A DNA stretch of 64,000 nt from Cepaea nemoralis (lineage: Eukaryota > Mollusca > Gastropoda > Stylommatophora > Helicidae): positions 1-64,000 of the forward strand of contig JACEFZ010015095.1 of the NCBI GenBank assembly GCA_014155875.1, read 5' to 3'. A program made the position numbers and the translations under genes. Positions 34,501 to 42,244 of the stretch are shown piece after piece. The notes under the pieces are model-generated. The model saw only the letters and a list, made by a program, of their open reading frames with translations, was not told the origin of the DNA and ran no database searches. Within the stretch, counting starts at the first letter, position 1. Each line of letters starts with the position of its first letter.

Positions 34501-34906
34501 TGCCATCACTTGGTGGTATGATGGAATTGAGCAGCTTGTTTCTGATAGCGAAGCCAACTCCATGCTCCCTGGTCTCTCCGCACGGCTTGCCATGCCAGTA
34601 GAAAGTGAAGTCCCTCTCCTTGATGCTTCCAGATTCTTGGAGTCTGGTCTCTTGCAGGGCGACAATGTCTATCCCCAGTCTTAGCAGTTCGTTGTTTATC
34701 ACTGCAGTTTTGCGGGCATCCACAATCTCATTTAGATCGTCTGAGATGCCAGGGGTCATGGTTCTTACGTTCCATGTTCCCAGCCTTAGGGCCGGTTGTT
34801 TTGTTTTTTTCTTGCTGTTAGGTGTATAGATTGCGGTCCATGTGTCAGGATTTCCCCCTAAGCTCCACACACCCTCAGGAGCAGATGAACCGTGGCGAGA
34901 CAACAC
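31598..34906 (-). CDS. LINE C endonuclease-reverse transcriptase, intact
   Basis: Uninterrupted frame of 1102 codons from a GTG at 34906. There is no ATG before the endonuclease, and the upstream in-frame stop lies only about nine codons further out. Endonuclease: TWNVRT (N46), LQETR (E86), LGDFNARVG (D193), QLDLVL (D262) and TDH near 288. RT: KAPGKDSIPPE, NYRGISLLS, FIDLTKAFDLV (D662), GVKQGCVLAPTLF and FADD at 781-784. A thumb/connection region follows with STLLYGSESW and RRLRWLGHVSRM. The C-terminus carries a Cys-His finger C1068-x2-C1071-x12-H1084-x3-C1088, which may bind nucleic acid. No RNase H. All catalytic residues are present. Missing AUG initiation could mean reinitiation, a non-AUG start or a lost 5' codon. 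Confidence 0.87.
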   Translation of the reverse strand: MLSRHGSSAPEGVWSLGGNPDTWTAIYTPNSKKKTKQPALRLGTWNVRTMTPGISDDLNEIVDARKTAVINNELLRLGIDIVALQETRLQESGSIKERDFTFYWHGKPCGETREHGVGFAIRNKLLNSIIPPSDGTERILKLQLQTEAGPVSIISVYAPTLTAASESKDKFYDDLSKEVSETPEKQHLFILGDFNARVGSDHESWPSCLGQFGVGKINDNGQRLLEFCSHHNLCVTNTFFDTKPQHKVSWRHPRSKNWHQLDLVLTKRSNLRNVRMTRSYHGADCDTDHSLVSSKVKIKPKRIYRSRTEGRPRIDTSGTQNKEKVNKFMQALADTLAGPTDGDSTERWSHFCDTIYNTALSTFGKKQTKSTDWFEAHSEEMLPVLEIKRHAFSMYKTSPSEKTLQALRTARNRVQQMARRCANRYWLQLSAQIQTCADTGNIRGMYEGIKQAVGPSKNKMAPLRSTEGVIIKDRAKQMDRWVEHYSELYSVDNTVSEEALEAIDQQSAMHALDNEPCLTEISEALDSLKSGKAPGKDSIPPEILKCSKETIIPELYAILQLCWREKSIPQDMKDANIVTLYKNKGDRSDCNNYRGISLLSITGKIFARVILKRLHILAERIYPESQCGFRPNRSTIDMIFSLRQLQEKCREQRKPLYIAFIDLTKAFDLVSRSGLFKVLEKVGCPPTLLSLVKSFHEYTQGTILFDGSTSQSFSISSGVKQGCVLAPTLFGIFFAVLLRQAFGTATEGIYLHTRSDGKLFNPSRLKAKTKIRPRCVRELLFADDAALTTHTAEDLQRLIDRFAAACKDFGLTISLNKTQVMEQDADAPPSIKISNYELKVVHDFVYLGSTISDNLSLETEIDRRIGKAATTFSRLAKRVWENNRLTELTKAQVYKACVVSTLLYGSESWTLYSRQERKLNSFHIRCLRRILGITWKDHITNKQVLERADITTVHTLLKQRRLRWLGHVSRMEDERIPKDLLYGELATGKRPTGRPQMRYRDVCKQDMKTIGIDPDTWERVATDRCSWRRDVRNGLVLFERNQIQKTEERRHRLKEQSLTAGLASSHRCGNCDRDCHSRIGLYSHQRCCQAPPKRHNSIVLQD

Positions 34907-35900
34907 CTTATTGACTGGGGGCTGCCCAGCTTAGGCGGGCGGTAGCTGTCTAGTGAGATACGATGATCTCTCCCACCGTCGGAAGTAGCCCCTGGCGCCT
35001 TGCTCTACGCCAATCGAGCATTAAGACTTATAACCGGCAAATGCTACTTCCCGTGTTGTGTCACCGCTTTACGCGGTGCTGAAGTGACCTCTTCAGGGCA
35101 CAAGCCTGGGCAATGGAAATCGGAGAATCAGCTGTTGCCCAGTAGCAGGTTCCCCCTCTCCACGTCGCCGATGTTGACCAAGGGAAAGGCAGTAGACAAT
35201 GCAACTTGGCATTGGTGCCGTCGCAGGAGTTGCCAGAACTATGTTGTTTACAACATGGAACTGCCTTAGGGACTCCATCTCCGGATTTGTCCTCAGGGTT
35301 TACTCCCGAAGCCTTTCCCATATGGGTATACCCGCAAGGCAGCGGAGGTTTGAGATTTAGAGTTCCCTCTCTTAGAAGAGATACCAACCAAGGCTGACGA
35401 GCCTCCTCTGCCCGGGAATCAATAAGGAGGGAAGTCTACCATTCTTCCTTCCTGGCAGTGACCATACTGATCGGATGACCGTAGCCATTGTCTCTACTGA
35501 GAGATCCTCTGCCCACCGTCACTGACTTGAAACCATAACCAACAACTATCTGTCGGCTGCTCCCAAGTCCAATCCACCACCTGCTCCCATGGCTTCACGT
35601 TACCCTGTTGGGTGGGCTAAACGGGTACTCCACCTTGCCCAAGGGTGTCCCGTAGGCTAGCGGAGGGAAGGAGGCACCTTACTTCTCCTTTATTCTCCTA
35701 ATAGGTATGAAGATATCGGTACCCCTCTTCCACAACCCAAGTTAGATACATCTTGACCAAGGTTGATATCCCTTCATAGTTTACAATTCCTCTATCCTCC
35801 TCAGCGGTGAAATACCCGTCATGGCTCTGGTGCGCCACCTGATGATGATAATAGTCTGGGTCGCTAGTGCCCTTCCCCCTTTAGGGTAGTCAAATTAGAG
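34907..35900 (-). other. LINE C 5' region
   Basis: Lies upstream of the LINE C frame on the minus strand. It holds a 108-codon open frame at 35061-35387 (MVSLLREGTLNLKPPLPCGY...) with no recognisable domain, which could be a small ORF1 or chance. The rest, to about 35900, shows no gene. Confidence 0.5.
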
Positions 35901-36361
35901 CTCTATGCAAAAGGAAGACACAGCAGGCTCATCACTAAACTGGCTTGGCCGCTAGTTTACAGACCTCGCAAGACACTCCAATAGATCAGTACAACAGGAG
36001 AGAACAATTACCTTTTCTGTAGGAACAAATCATCCACAGAATAGGTTGTCCTAGCATCTAGAGAGCCACCACTGTCCCTCTTTATCTGGATCCCCAGACG
36101 TTGAGACACTTGACAGTAGACAGACAGGACTTCATCTTGACAGTAGAATAGGACTCACAGGATCATCAGGGCTGCTCCCTGCCCTTCAATAGACTGGTCT
36201 ATCTGTCTTCAGGATAAGGACAATAATCCCTTAACACAAGACTTGACCGTTAGACCATTAGATATCAACGGTGAATGCCGTTGCCAGCACTCTCCGGAAG
36301 TGTCGTCAAATCGAATGACGCGACATTCTGGATAGACTAGAATGTATATTACGCAACAAGG

Positions 36362-36369
36362 GTATAGAG
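36362..36369. repeat. hAT target duplication, left
   Basis: GTATAGAG, repeated at 40755-40762. Confidence 0.88.
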
Positions 36370-36431
36370 CAGTGTTTCCGAACCTTTTTTGTGCCATGCC
36401 CCACTTAAGCCTTTCTAAAATTCATATTGCG

Positions 36432-36468
36432 CCCCCCCCCCCCCCCCCCCCCCCCCCCATATACATTA
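36432..36468. repeat. Poly-C tract, left arm of hAT element
   Basis: About 37 consecutive C. It has a counterpart at 40684-40722 on the same strand. Confidence 0.9.
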
Positions 36469-36626
36469 TTTTTAATATTCAAAAATTGACATGTTCACTA
36501 AAGAAACTTGAATGATAGGTTTTAGGAAGAAATCACTAGGTAATTATTGAGCAAACACAGTAAGTAAATTTTCAAAACATATAATGGAGAACTGAAATTC
36601 AAGTACAAAATAATTTAAAGAGATCG

Positions 36627-36647
36627 ACTTCCGGTTTCAAGATGGCG
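36627..36647 (+). promoter_or_regulatory. Candidate internal promoter motifs of LINE D
   Basis: ACTTCCGG (ETS-type) at 36627-36634 and AAGATGGCG (YY1-type) at 36639-36647, within the first 30 bases of the element. In mammalian L1 a YY1 site at a similar position directs accurate initiation. The parallel is inferred from motif match only. Confidence 0.45.
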
Positions 36648-36863
36648 ACGGACGGTCGTGTTGTTTTGTGTTCGTCTAACTTTTTCGCGTAGGGGATGGA
36701 TTTATTCATCTCTTGCGTGTAATTGGTGTGCCAGGATGTAAAACCAGGAGTTTCTACTCAAGATCTGCGCGGGTGATACGGAGTTCGTGCATCGAGCGAA
36801 GCCATCCTTGAGTGAATTTTCAGCAGCGTGTGTGGTTCCAGTCTGTGTTTACGTTTTTTCAAC

Positions 36864-39800
36864 ATGGCGGAAGAACGTGTTTTTTCCGAGCGGTCAGCAG
36901 TCAACATAACGAAGCGGCGTGGTAGCCGCGCAGGGACAAAGAAGCAAGGTAAGCGCGGTGGTTTGAGGCATTTTAGACTCAAGTGTCACCGGCTAGGACT
37001 CAGGAATATCCGTATTCTATATTGGAACTGTGCCAGTGTAAAACAACGGGGCTCTATTTTAGAAACCCTAGTTTACAGGAACGACATTGTAGCACTCCAG
37101 GAGACGAGACTGGGAGATCAGCTACTCCGAATTGCCGGCTTCAAATGTTTCTACAACAGACGACATCTGGGAACGGCGATTCTCGTTCGCGACAGCATGG
37201 TGGCGTCAGAGCTAGACATGTCCAGTTGGGACAGTGACGATATACAAATACAGGCGTTGAGAGTTCATTCCAGTATACCATTCGTGTTGGTTAATGTTTA
37301 TGCCCGCAATGCGAGTATGGACGCCCAGAAGTGGCAGTGCTTAAGTGGCATATTAGGCCACGAGAGAAATGTTATTTTCTGTGGTGACTTCAACGCTAAA
37401 GGCAGAGCATGGGGAAACACTTCCTCCAATACACAAGGGGAGGAGCTCGAGACTGCACTGGAAACCATCGACCTGGTTTGTATTAACAGTGGCTGTGTCA
37501 CCAGGACAGCAAGCCGTCCAGGCGATGAGGACAGTGCTATTGATCTGGCGCTAGTTTCACCTTCACTCACTACAGTGTGTAGATGGGGTGTCCTAGGACA
37601 CCATGGCAGCGACCACCACCCATGCAGCATATTGGTGGAGAAAGGCAGAACCAGGCAGCACAAGCTAAAGGTAAAGACGTTCCAGTATGACAGTACAGGG
37701 CAAGATGTGGTGAGTAAAATAAGACGTGACAAGCGCAGAACGTTTCAGGGCAGGAAAAAAAGCTGGGAGCAGCCACCGTGGTGGAGTTTCGAGGTGGAGA
37801 AGGCTTGGGTGGATAAGCGTAGTGCTGTAAGGAGATGGCAAAATGCCAAGAAGAACAGAGCTGGTCATCCTAGTCCCTGCTTGCACTTAGAAAGAGAGAT
37901 GCACACAAAAGTAAGCTATTTCAAAAAACTGGTCAAGGTGGTTAAAAGCGAAAAATGGGCAGAGGTGTGTCAAAGAGTAAGCACAGACAAGTCACTGAAA
38001 TTGTTCTGGCGACTACATAAAAGCATGAGTGGTGTAGTCAAGAATAAGAGCATTTCAGACTTCCAAGGTGCTGACCTCACCTGGCAGAGGACTGACGAGG
38101 ACAAGGGCAAAGCCCTCTTTGAACGCTACCTTGAGCAGGGCAACCAGACAGACATGGGAGGCCGAAATCTGGCCAAGGAGGTCACCTCAGACAGATGCAA
38201 GGCCCAGAACACTTCGGAGGAAGACACAGTGACAGTGAAAGAAATCAAGGCTGTGCTTCGACGATCAAAAAACAGTGCTCCAGGTCCTGATGGCATAAGA
38301 TACGACGACATAAATAGGTGTACCGACAATGAGCTAGAGAAACTAGCAGACATGTACAACAACAGTATAGGGAGTGCCAGCATCAAGGAGGAATGGTTAC
38401 ACAGCTATCTGATTCCCTTGCCGAAGCCTGACAAAGACCACAAAAAAATTCAGGGATATCGAATTATAACCATGCAGAATACAATAGGCAAGCTGCTGGA
38501 GAAGGTAATTGCCAGGAAAATATCAAGCCAACTAGAGAGGCAAGGTGTTTTCCCACCTACCCTGGGTGGGTACCGTCCAAAAAGAGAAACCTGGACCAAT
38601 GCAGCAGTCTTTGCCCATGATGTCTATGAAGGTTTCCACTCAGGCACTGAAACCGTTGCTGCAGCGATTGATCTTGAGGACGCATACAACAGAGTACCAC
38701 TGGATTTTTTAATGTTTCAGCTTCTTGAACTAGACGTAAGTCCATTCCTCCTTAGTTGGATCGCTGCAGCCCTCTACCAACGGAAAGTAGTTTTTAGATG
38801 TGGCAGTTGGACTTCGGAACCAACAACAATATATCCTGGCCTACCACAGGGATCACCATTATCTCCGGTACTGTTCAACGCCTACACAGTGAGAATCACC
38901 AGTGAGCAGATCACTGGACCTGGCAGGACATTGTCGTATGCCGATGATGTTTTAGTGTATCGTCAGGGTAAGGATAGAGAGGAGGTTGCTGTGGAACTAC
39001 AAACCGAACTCAATCGCATAAGTACTTGGTGTGATGAAGCTGGGGCAATGGTCAACCCAACAAAGGCAACAGTGACTTGGTTCTCGTTGAATAATCATAT
39101 TGTCAACAATCCAACACCAACTGTAATGCTGTGTTCAGAGACGGTGGAAAGAACGCAGGCAATGAAGTACCTGGGGATACGGTTTGATCGAAGCCTTGCT
39201 TATAATGTGCACATAGACCAGGTGATAACAAAGGCCAAGCGGGGTTTGGCAGCGATGCGGGTGATGGCGGCAGCAAACTGTGAGCAGCGCCATCTATGTC
39301 TACTGTACGAGGGGCTGGTCATGTCTGTTTTGGAGTATGCAATGGCAATCCTGACTCTCAGCCATAAACAGATAGAAAGGATGGAAAGGATACAGAATGA
39401 AGCTATGCGCATTATTCTTGGATGTACAAGAGATACAGCATGCAGGGCGATGCGCTACCTTCTTGATTTTCCAACCATTGAAGAGAGAATACAAGTTTGC
39501 AGGGCACGCGCCTACCTCAGAATTAACGCAAACACACAACATCCACTGCATAGTGAAATTAGGAAGGTGAAGGGCAGCAGGTTAAAAAGAGGACGGTCGT
39601 GGATGGGTCAAGCCGAAGACATTCTTCAACAGGTGTGTTCACTTGAGGACTTAGAACCTGGCGAGGAGTGGGTGCAAGTGCCAACAGATTTCTGCACATC
39701 CTTTTCAGTTTGCATCCAACTAGATAGAAAATGCAGACAAGAAAATCCGGCTGCTGTTGAGGCTGAAGTACAAGCGTTGATTTTCGAGAATTCGCTAGAC

Positions 39801-40460
39801 GGTGACGCGGTCATCTACACAGATGGGTCGGTCGTCCGACATGTGAGAAGCTCATGGGCCTTTACAGCTCGGGCCGGAGGGAGAATTGTGAAGGAGGACT
39901 CTGGTGCTTTCACTGAAACCACAAGTAGCCTGACCATGGAAGTCATGGCAGTAAGTAAAGCAATAACATGGCTCGAGACACAGACATTCACTAGGGCTTG
40001 TTTCCTTAGCGACTCAATGAACATGATCAAGAGGATAGAGGAGGGGTCGATCCGAAGAGAATGGTTGCTGCCTCTGAAGCGGTCTCGGCTGGCAAAGATT
40101 AGTTTCATCTTCGTGCCAGGTCATGCGGGAGTACAAGGAAATGAGCGGGCTGACAAGCTCGCAGGTGAGGCTACTGTGGAGGGCGGACGCGTCATGGACC
40201 AGGCTGACATTCTGAATGCTCTACGAGAAGTGAGACTTTTGCGAGAACCAAGTGATGACTGTGAATCTACAACAATGGCCAGACTGCGGGAGCAGCAAAT
40301 TAAAAGAGGGGTGGCCAAACAAGAACACTACGCAGGAAGCCAAAGAAGATTGATAAACCAACACAGAACTGGCATCGTTAGCCGCTACACGCTGCGGGAT
40401 TTGCTGAGGAGGGGATCCGAGCACTTATGGACTGAATGGTTCGATGTGCAACGAGGATGA
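36864..40460 (+). CDS. LINE D endonuclease-RT-RNase H polyprotein, intact
   Basis: 1198 residues from ATG 36864 (AACATGG context). The frame is open 12 codons further up but without an earlier ATG. The N-terminus is basic. Endonuclease: YWNCAS (N55), LQETR (E80), CGDFNAKG (D175), AIDLAL (D227) and GSDHHP (D250, H251). RT: SAPGPDGIRYDD, YRIITMQNTIGKLLE, AAIDLEDAYNRV (D603), LPQGSPLSPVLFN and SYADD (D694, D695). RNase H: IYTDGS (D987), MEVMAV (E1026), FLSDS (D1050), PGHAG (H1087) and ERADKLAG (D1097). All catalytic residues are present and there is no stop or frameshift, so the element could be active or very recently active. No ORF1 is visible. It nicks and copies its RNA into chromosomal DNA. 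Confidence 0.92.
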   Translation: MAEERVFSERSAVNITKRRGSRAGTKKQGKRGGLRHFRLKCHRLGLRNIRILYWNCASVKQRGSILETLVYRNDIVALQETRLGDQLLRIAGFKCFYNRRHLGTAILVRDSMVASELDMSSWDSDDIQIQALRVHSSIPFVLVNVYARNASMDAQKWQCLSGILGHERNVIFCGDFNAKGRAWGNTSSNTQGEELETALETIDLVCINSGCVTRTASRPGDEDSAIDLALVSPSLTTVCRWGVLGHHGSDHHPCSILVEKGRTRQHKLKVKTFQYDSTGQDVVSKIRRDKRRTFQGRKKSWEQPPWWSFEVEKAWVDKRSAVRRWQNAKKNRAGHPSPCLHLEREMHTKVSYFKKLVKVVKSEKWAEVCQRVSTDKSLKLFWRLHKSMSGVVKNKSISDFQGADLTWQRTDEDKGKALFERYLEQGNQTDMGGRNLAKEVTSDRCKAQNTSEEDTVTVKEIKAVLRRSKNSAPGPDGIRYDDINRCTDNELEKLADMYNNSIGSASIKEEWLHSYLIPLPKPDKDHKKIQGYRIITMQNTIGKLLEKVIARKISSQLERQGVFPPTLGGYRPKRETWTNAAVFAHDVYEGFHSGTETVAAAIDLEDAYNRVPLDFLMFQLLELDVSPFLLSWIAAALYQRKVVFRCGSWTSEPTTIYPGLPQGSPLSPVLFNAYTVRITSEQITGPGRTLSYADDVLVYRQGKDREEVAVELQTELNRISTWCDEAGAMVNPTKATVTWFSLNNHIVNNPTPTVMLCSETVERTQAMKYLGIRFDRSLAYNVHIDQVITKAKRGLAAMRVMAAANCEQRHLCLLYEGLVMSVLEYAMAILTLSHKQIERMERIQNEAMRIILGCTRDTACRAMRYLLDFPTIEERIQVCRARAYLRINANTQHPLHSEIRKVKGSRLKRGRSWMGQAEDILQQVCSLEDLEPGEEWVQVPTDFCTSFSVCIQLDRKCRQENPAAVEAEVQALIFENSLDGDAVIYTDGSVVRHVRSSWAFTARAGGRIVKEDSGAFTETTSSLTMEVMAVSKAITWLETQTFTRACFLSDSMNMIKRIEEGSIRREWLLPLKRSRLAKISFIFVPGHAGVQGNERADKLAGEATVEGGRVMDQADILNALREVRLLREPSDDCESTTMARLREQQIKRGVAKQEHYAGSQRRLINQHRTGIVSRYTLRDLLRRGSEHLWTEWFDVQRG

Positions 40461-40682
40461 TCTGTCGACTAACTAACTAACTAACTTTAATGAAAGATTT
40501 TTCTATATTATTTTAATTATTAGTAATTATTTATTATTTAAATTTAGTGAGATCCTTGCGCTTGATGCTTGCTGCAAAGAGATCTTATGTCAGGTTCCAA
40601 TTTAGTTAACTTCAGTCTCAAGTCTCCCCGTTTTGTTATATGCAGCCGATTTCTTCCATTTTCGAATTGCCCCCCTTAACAA

Positions 40683-40683
<1 letters not shown>

Positions 40684-40722
<39 letters not shown>
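40684..40722. repeat. Poly-C tract, right arm of hAT element
   Basis: About 39 consecutive C, followed by a small palindrome GTGGGGCATATGCCCCAC at 40723-40740. Confidence 0.9.
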
Positions 40723-40723
<1 letters not shown>

Positions 40724-40754
40724 TGGGGCATATGCCCCACGTTGGGAAACACTG

Positions 40755-40762
40755 GTATAGAG
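40755..40762. repeat. hAT target duplication, right
   Basis: GTATAGAG, partner of 36362-36369. Confidence 0.88.
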
Positions 40763-40997
40763 AGTATAGCGCAATATCTTTCTCAGGACAGTGAATTTCA
40801 CCAAAGCTGGACTACAAGCATTGCGTGCACCCAAAGATGGTCGAAGCTTGTCCTGAATACCAAATAATAGACCCACACACACTATAATACTGTACACCCA
40901 TGAAAATGGGGTACCTCAGAGTGCAATTCTGTTTTGTCACACTTGGTCTGCCTCTGCCTCTCTTCCCCTCAATCTTTCCAGTTGTCACAATGTTCTT

Positions 40998-41280
40998 CTA
41001 TGCCTCTCTTCTCATAACATGACCAAAGAAAGCTGTTTGTCTCTTTCTTATTGTTGTATATAGTGTTCTAGTTTCGTTAGTCTCTTTCAGGCAATCATTG
41101 TTAGTTACTCTGGCAGTCCAAGGAATTTGCAACATTCGTCTTGAAAGCCACATCTCTGTTGCTTCTAAGTTCTTCCTTATTTGTTCATTTACATTCCAAG
41201 ATTCGCTGCCATACAGCAAAACTGGTTCTATATAACATTTCAGCACTCTCTTACATTCATTGATAGCGACTTATTGCATA
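40998..41280 (-). pseudogene. RTE-2b RT C-terminal fragment
   Basis: Minus-strand frame: MLKCYIEPVLLYGSESWNVNEQIRKNLEATEMW...RMLQIPWTARVTN...FGHVMRREA, matching residues encoded at 3240-3500 of the RTE-2 copy. A small deletion just upstream (in KKRVLKC) and the insertion at 41293 break the frame. It is non-functional. Confidence 0.78.
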
Positions 41281-41292
41281 AGATACTCTTCA
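41281..41292. repeat. Target duplication of LINE A tail, left
   Basis: AGATACTCTTCA, repeated at 41406-41417. The uninterrupted site is visible in RTE-2 at about 3527-3540. Confidence 0.9.
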
Positions 41293-41405
41293 CCGCAGAA
41301 GTCGGATGTGTCGGCCTAACGGCGCAAAAACGCAGCTCTGCTGTAAACAGACACAACGCAATCACATCCGGAAAAAAAACTCCGGATGAACGAAGAAGAA
41401 GAGGA
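41293..41405 (+). mobile_element. 113-bp LINE A 3' end insertion
   Basis: Matches the last 110 bases of LINE A (CCGCAGAAGTCGGATGTG to the GAAGAAGAAGAGG tail; compare 20729-20834). It is inserted in RTE-2b with a perfect 12-bp duplication. An extreme 5' truncation. Confidence 0.92.
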
Positions 41406-41689
41406 AGATACTCTTCATTTTCTGAAATGAGGCCTTTGCCTGCCCTATTCTGCTCTTTATCTCTGTTGTACATCTTCCATCTTCATGAGATACTTTTCAT
41501 TTTCTGAAATGCAACTTTAACTTGACCTATATTCTTCTCTTAATCTCTGTCATATATCTTCAGTCTGGTGTTATAATTGTCCCTGATTATTTAAATTTAT
41601 CAACATGGTTATGCGTTTTCCCTTCTGTTGTTATATCATATATTGGTGTCATCTTTTACTTTGATGTAAACATTGTATCTGTTTTCTAA

Positions 41690-42110
41690 TGTTGTTGTGA
41701 TTATTTGTTTTTAGCAGTCTGAAATTTCACAATAGAACTCATTCTTGTGTGTTATGTCTATGGTGCTTTTACACTTACTTTGATATCCTTATGTAAGACA
41801 AGAAAACACAAAAGAGAGAACTCATAGAAATGTCATATCTGTGGTGTTTTTACAATTATTGTATTGTTTTTATGTAATACAAGAAAACACAAAAGCACAC
41901 TCTTAGAAATGTGATGTCTGTGGTGTTTTTGCACTTATTTTAATGCTCTCATGTAAGACAAGAAAACACACAAGAGAGAACTTAGAAATGTGATGTCTGC
42001 GGTGCTTCTGTTACTGAATTCTGACATGTGAAGAACCTCAGGAGAACGCTTACAGGAAGGAAACTTTATATAAGTGTATTAATTTTGATGTCATTTTACT
42101 TTCAATGTAA
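41690..42110 (+). pseudogene. Decayed C2H2 zinc-finger array
   Basis: Four to five degenerate fingers at about 84-bp spacing. Remnants include AGCAGTCTGAAATTTCACAA (finger helix end), KCDVCGVF at about 41908 and KCDVCGASV at about 41990, then LYKCINF at about 42070. Frameshifts and stops break every finger and most histidines are lost. The stretch begins where RTE-2a ends, so these are probably the former downstream fingers of the gene at 28222-29921. They would have been cut off by the RTE-2a insertion and left without constraint. A separate old pseudogene is the alternative. Confidence 0.68.
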
Positions 42111-42244
42111 GCTCTAAAATACTCCACAATTATAACTGTGCTATAACAAATCCACCATATCACCCATCGGATGCCAGTTGATGTAGAAATATGGGGCTGG
42201 CACCATATACCCAGTCCACCTCGTGGTGTGAGAGGTGATCCTTC

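Larger units (their letters stand above)
31565..35900 (-). mobile_element. LINE C (RTE-like), apparently full length, minus strand
   Basis: Ends on the minus strand with a CTA-repeat tail (31575-31590) only a few bases after the stop, as in RTE-like elements. It has one long intact frame (31598-34906) and a 5' region of up to 1 kb (34907 to roughly 35900). The 5' limit and target duplication could not be settled. The endonuclease opens with LGTWNVRTM as in RTE elements; clade placement beyond RTE-like is uncertain. Confidence 0.8.
36621..40486 (+). mobile_element. Intact LINE D (I-group, RNase H-bearing)
   Basis: Starts near AGATCGACTTCCGG, encodes one intact frame and ends in CTAA/TAAC repeats at 40471-40486. 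About 3.87 kb. Possible imperfect target duplication: TTTAAAGAGAT at about 36615 and TTTAATGAAAGAT at about 40487. Inserted in the hAT element. An older broken copy fills the zinc-finger intron. Confidence 0.88.
36370..40754. mobile_element. Non-autonomous hAT element carrying LINE D
   Basis: Inverted ends CAGTGTTTCCGAAC and GTTGGGAAACACTG (one mismatch) with an 8-bp duplication GTATAGAG outside. Its own sequence is about 36370-36620 and 40487-40754, about 520 bp. Poly-C tracts lie at 36432-36468 and 40684-40722. The rest is a full LINE D inserted in its middle. No transposase is encoded. Confidence 0.88.
30345..40941. mobile_element. Putative solo LTR split by LINE C and a hAT element
   Basis: Starts TGTCGTGTGACAAC and ends TTTTGTCACA, flanked by CTTGG duplications. 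Its own sequence is about 30345-31564, 35900-36369 and 40763-40941, about 1.87 kb in total. This resembles the long LTRs in the window. No internal retroviral-like genes are present. Solo LTR is the best reading of TG...CA ends with a 5-bp duplication, but another kind of insertion is possible. Confidence 0.6.
30210..41483 (-). mobile_element. RTE-2b, 5'-truncated, split by putative solo LTR
   Basis: The RTE-2 3' end (ATCAACATCAAC tail, then CTGGCGTAGGCG) occupies 30210-30344. The continuation is at 40947-41483, starting TCTGCCTCTGCCTCTCTTCC as in 3190-3210. CTTGG is duplicated at 30340-30344 and 40942-40946. A further LINE A piece sits at 41293-41405. Confidence 0.86.
29889..41681 (-). mobile_element. 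RTE-2a, 5'-truncated, containing a nested insertion stack
   Basis: The RTE-2 3' end on the minus strand: CAT repeats then GTGCCCCACCAGCTGGC (compare 3049-3075), running to 30209. It resumes at about 41492 and ends near 41681, where the match to 3715 stops. The split is caused by RTE-2b with duplication CATGAGAT (30202-30209 and 41484-41491). It overlaps the end of the zinc-finger coding sequence. Confidence 0.85.

Noticed and set aside
35061..35387. 108-codon minus-strand frame as LINE C ORF1
   Set aside because: No nucleic-acid-binding motif visible and length compatible with chance; kept only as a remark in the LINE C 5' region.
30345..40941. One large 10.6-kb autonomous element
   Set aside because: Most of it is LINE C, a hAT element and LINE D, each with its own boundaries; only about 1.9 kb belongs to the outer insertion.
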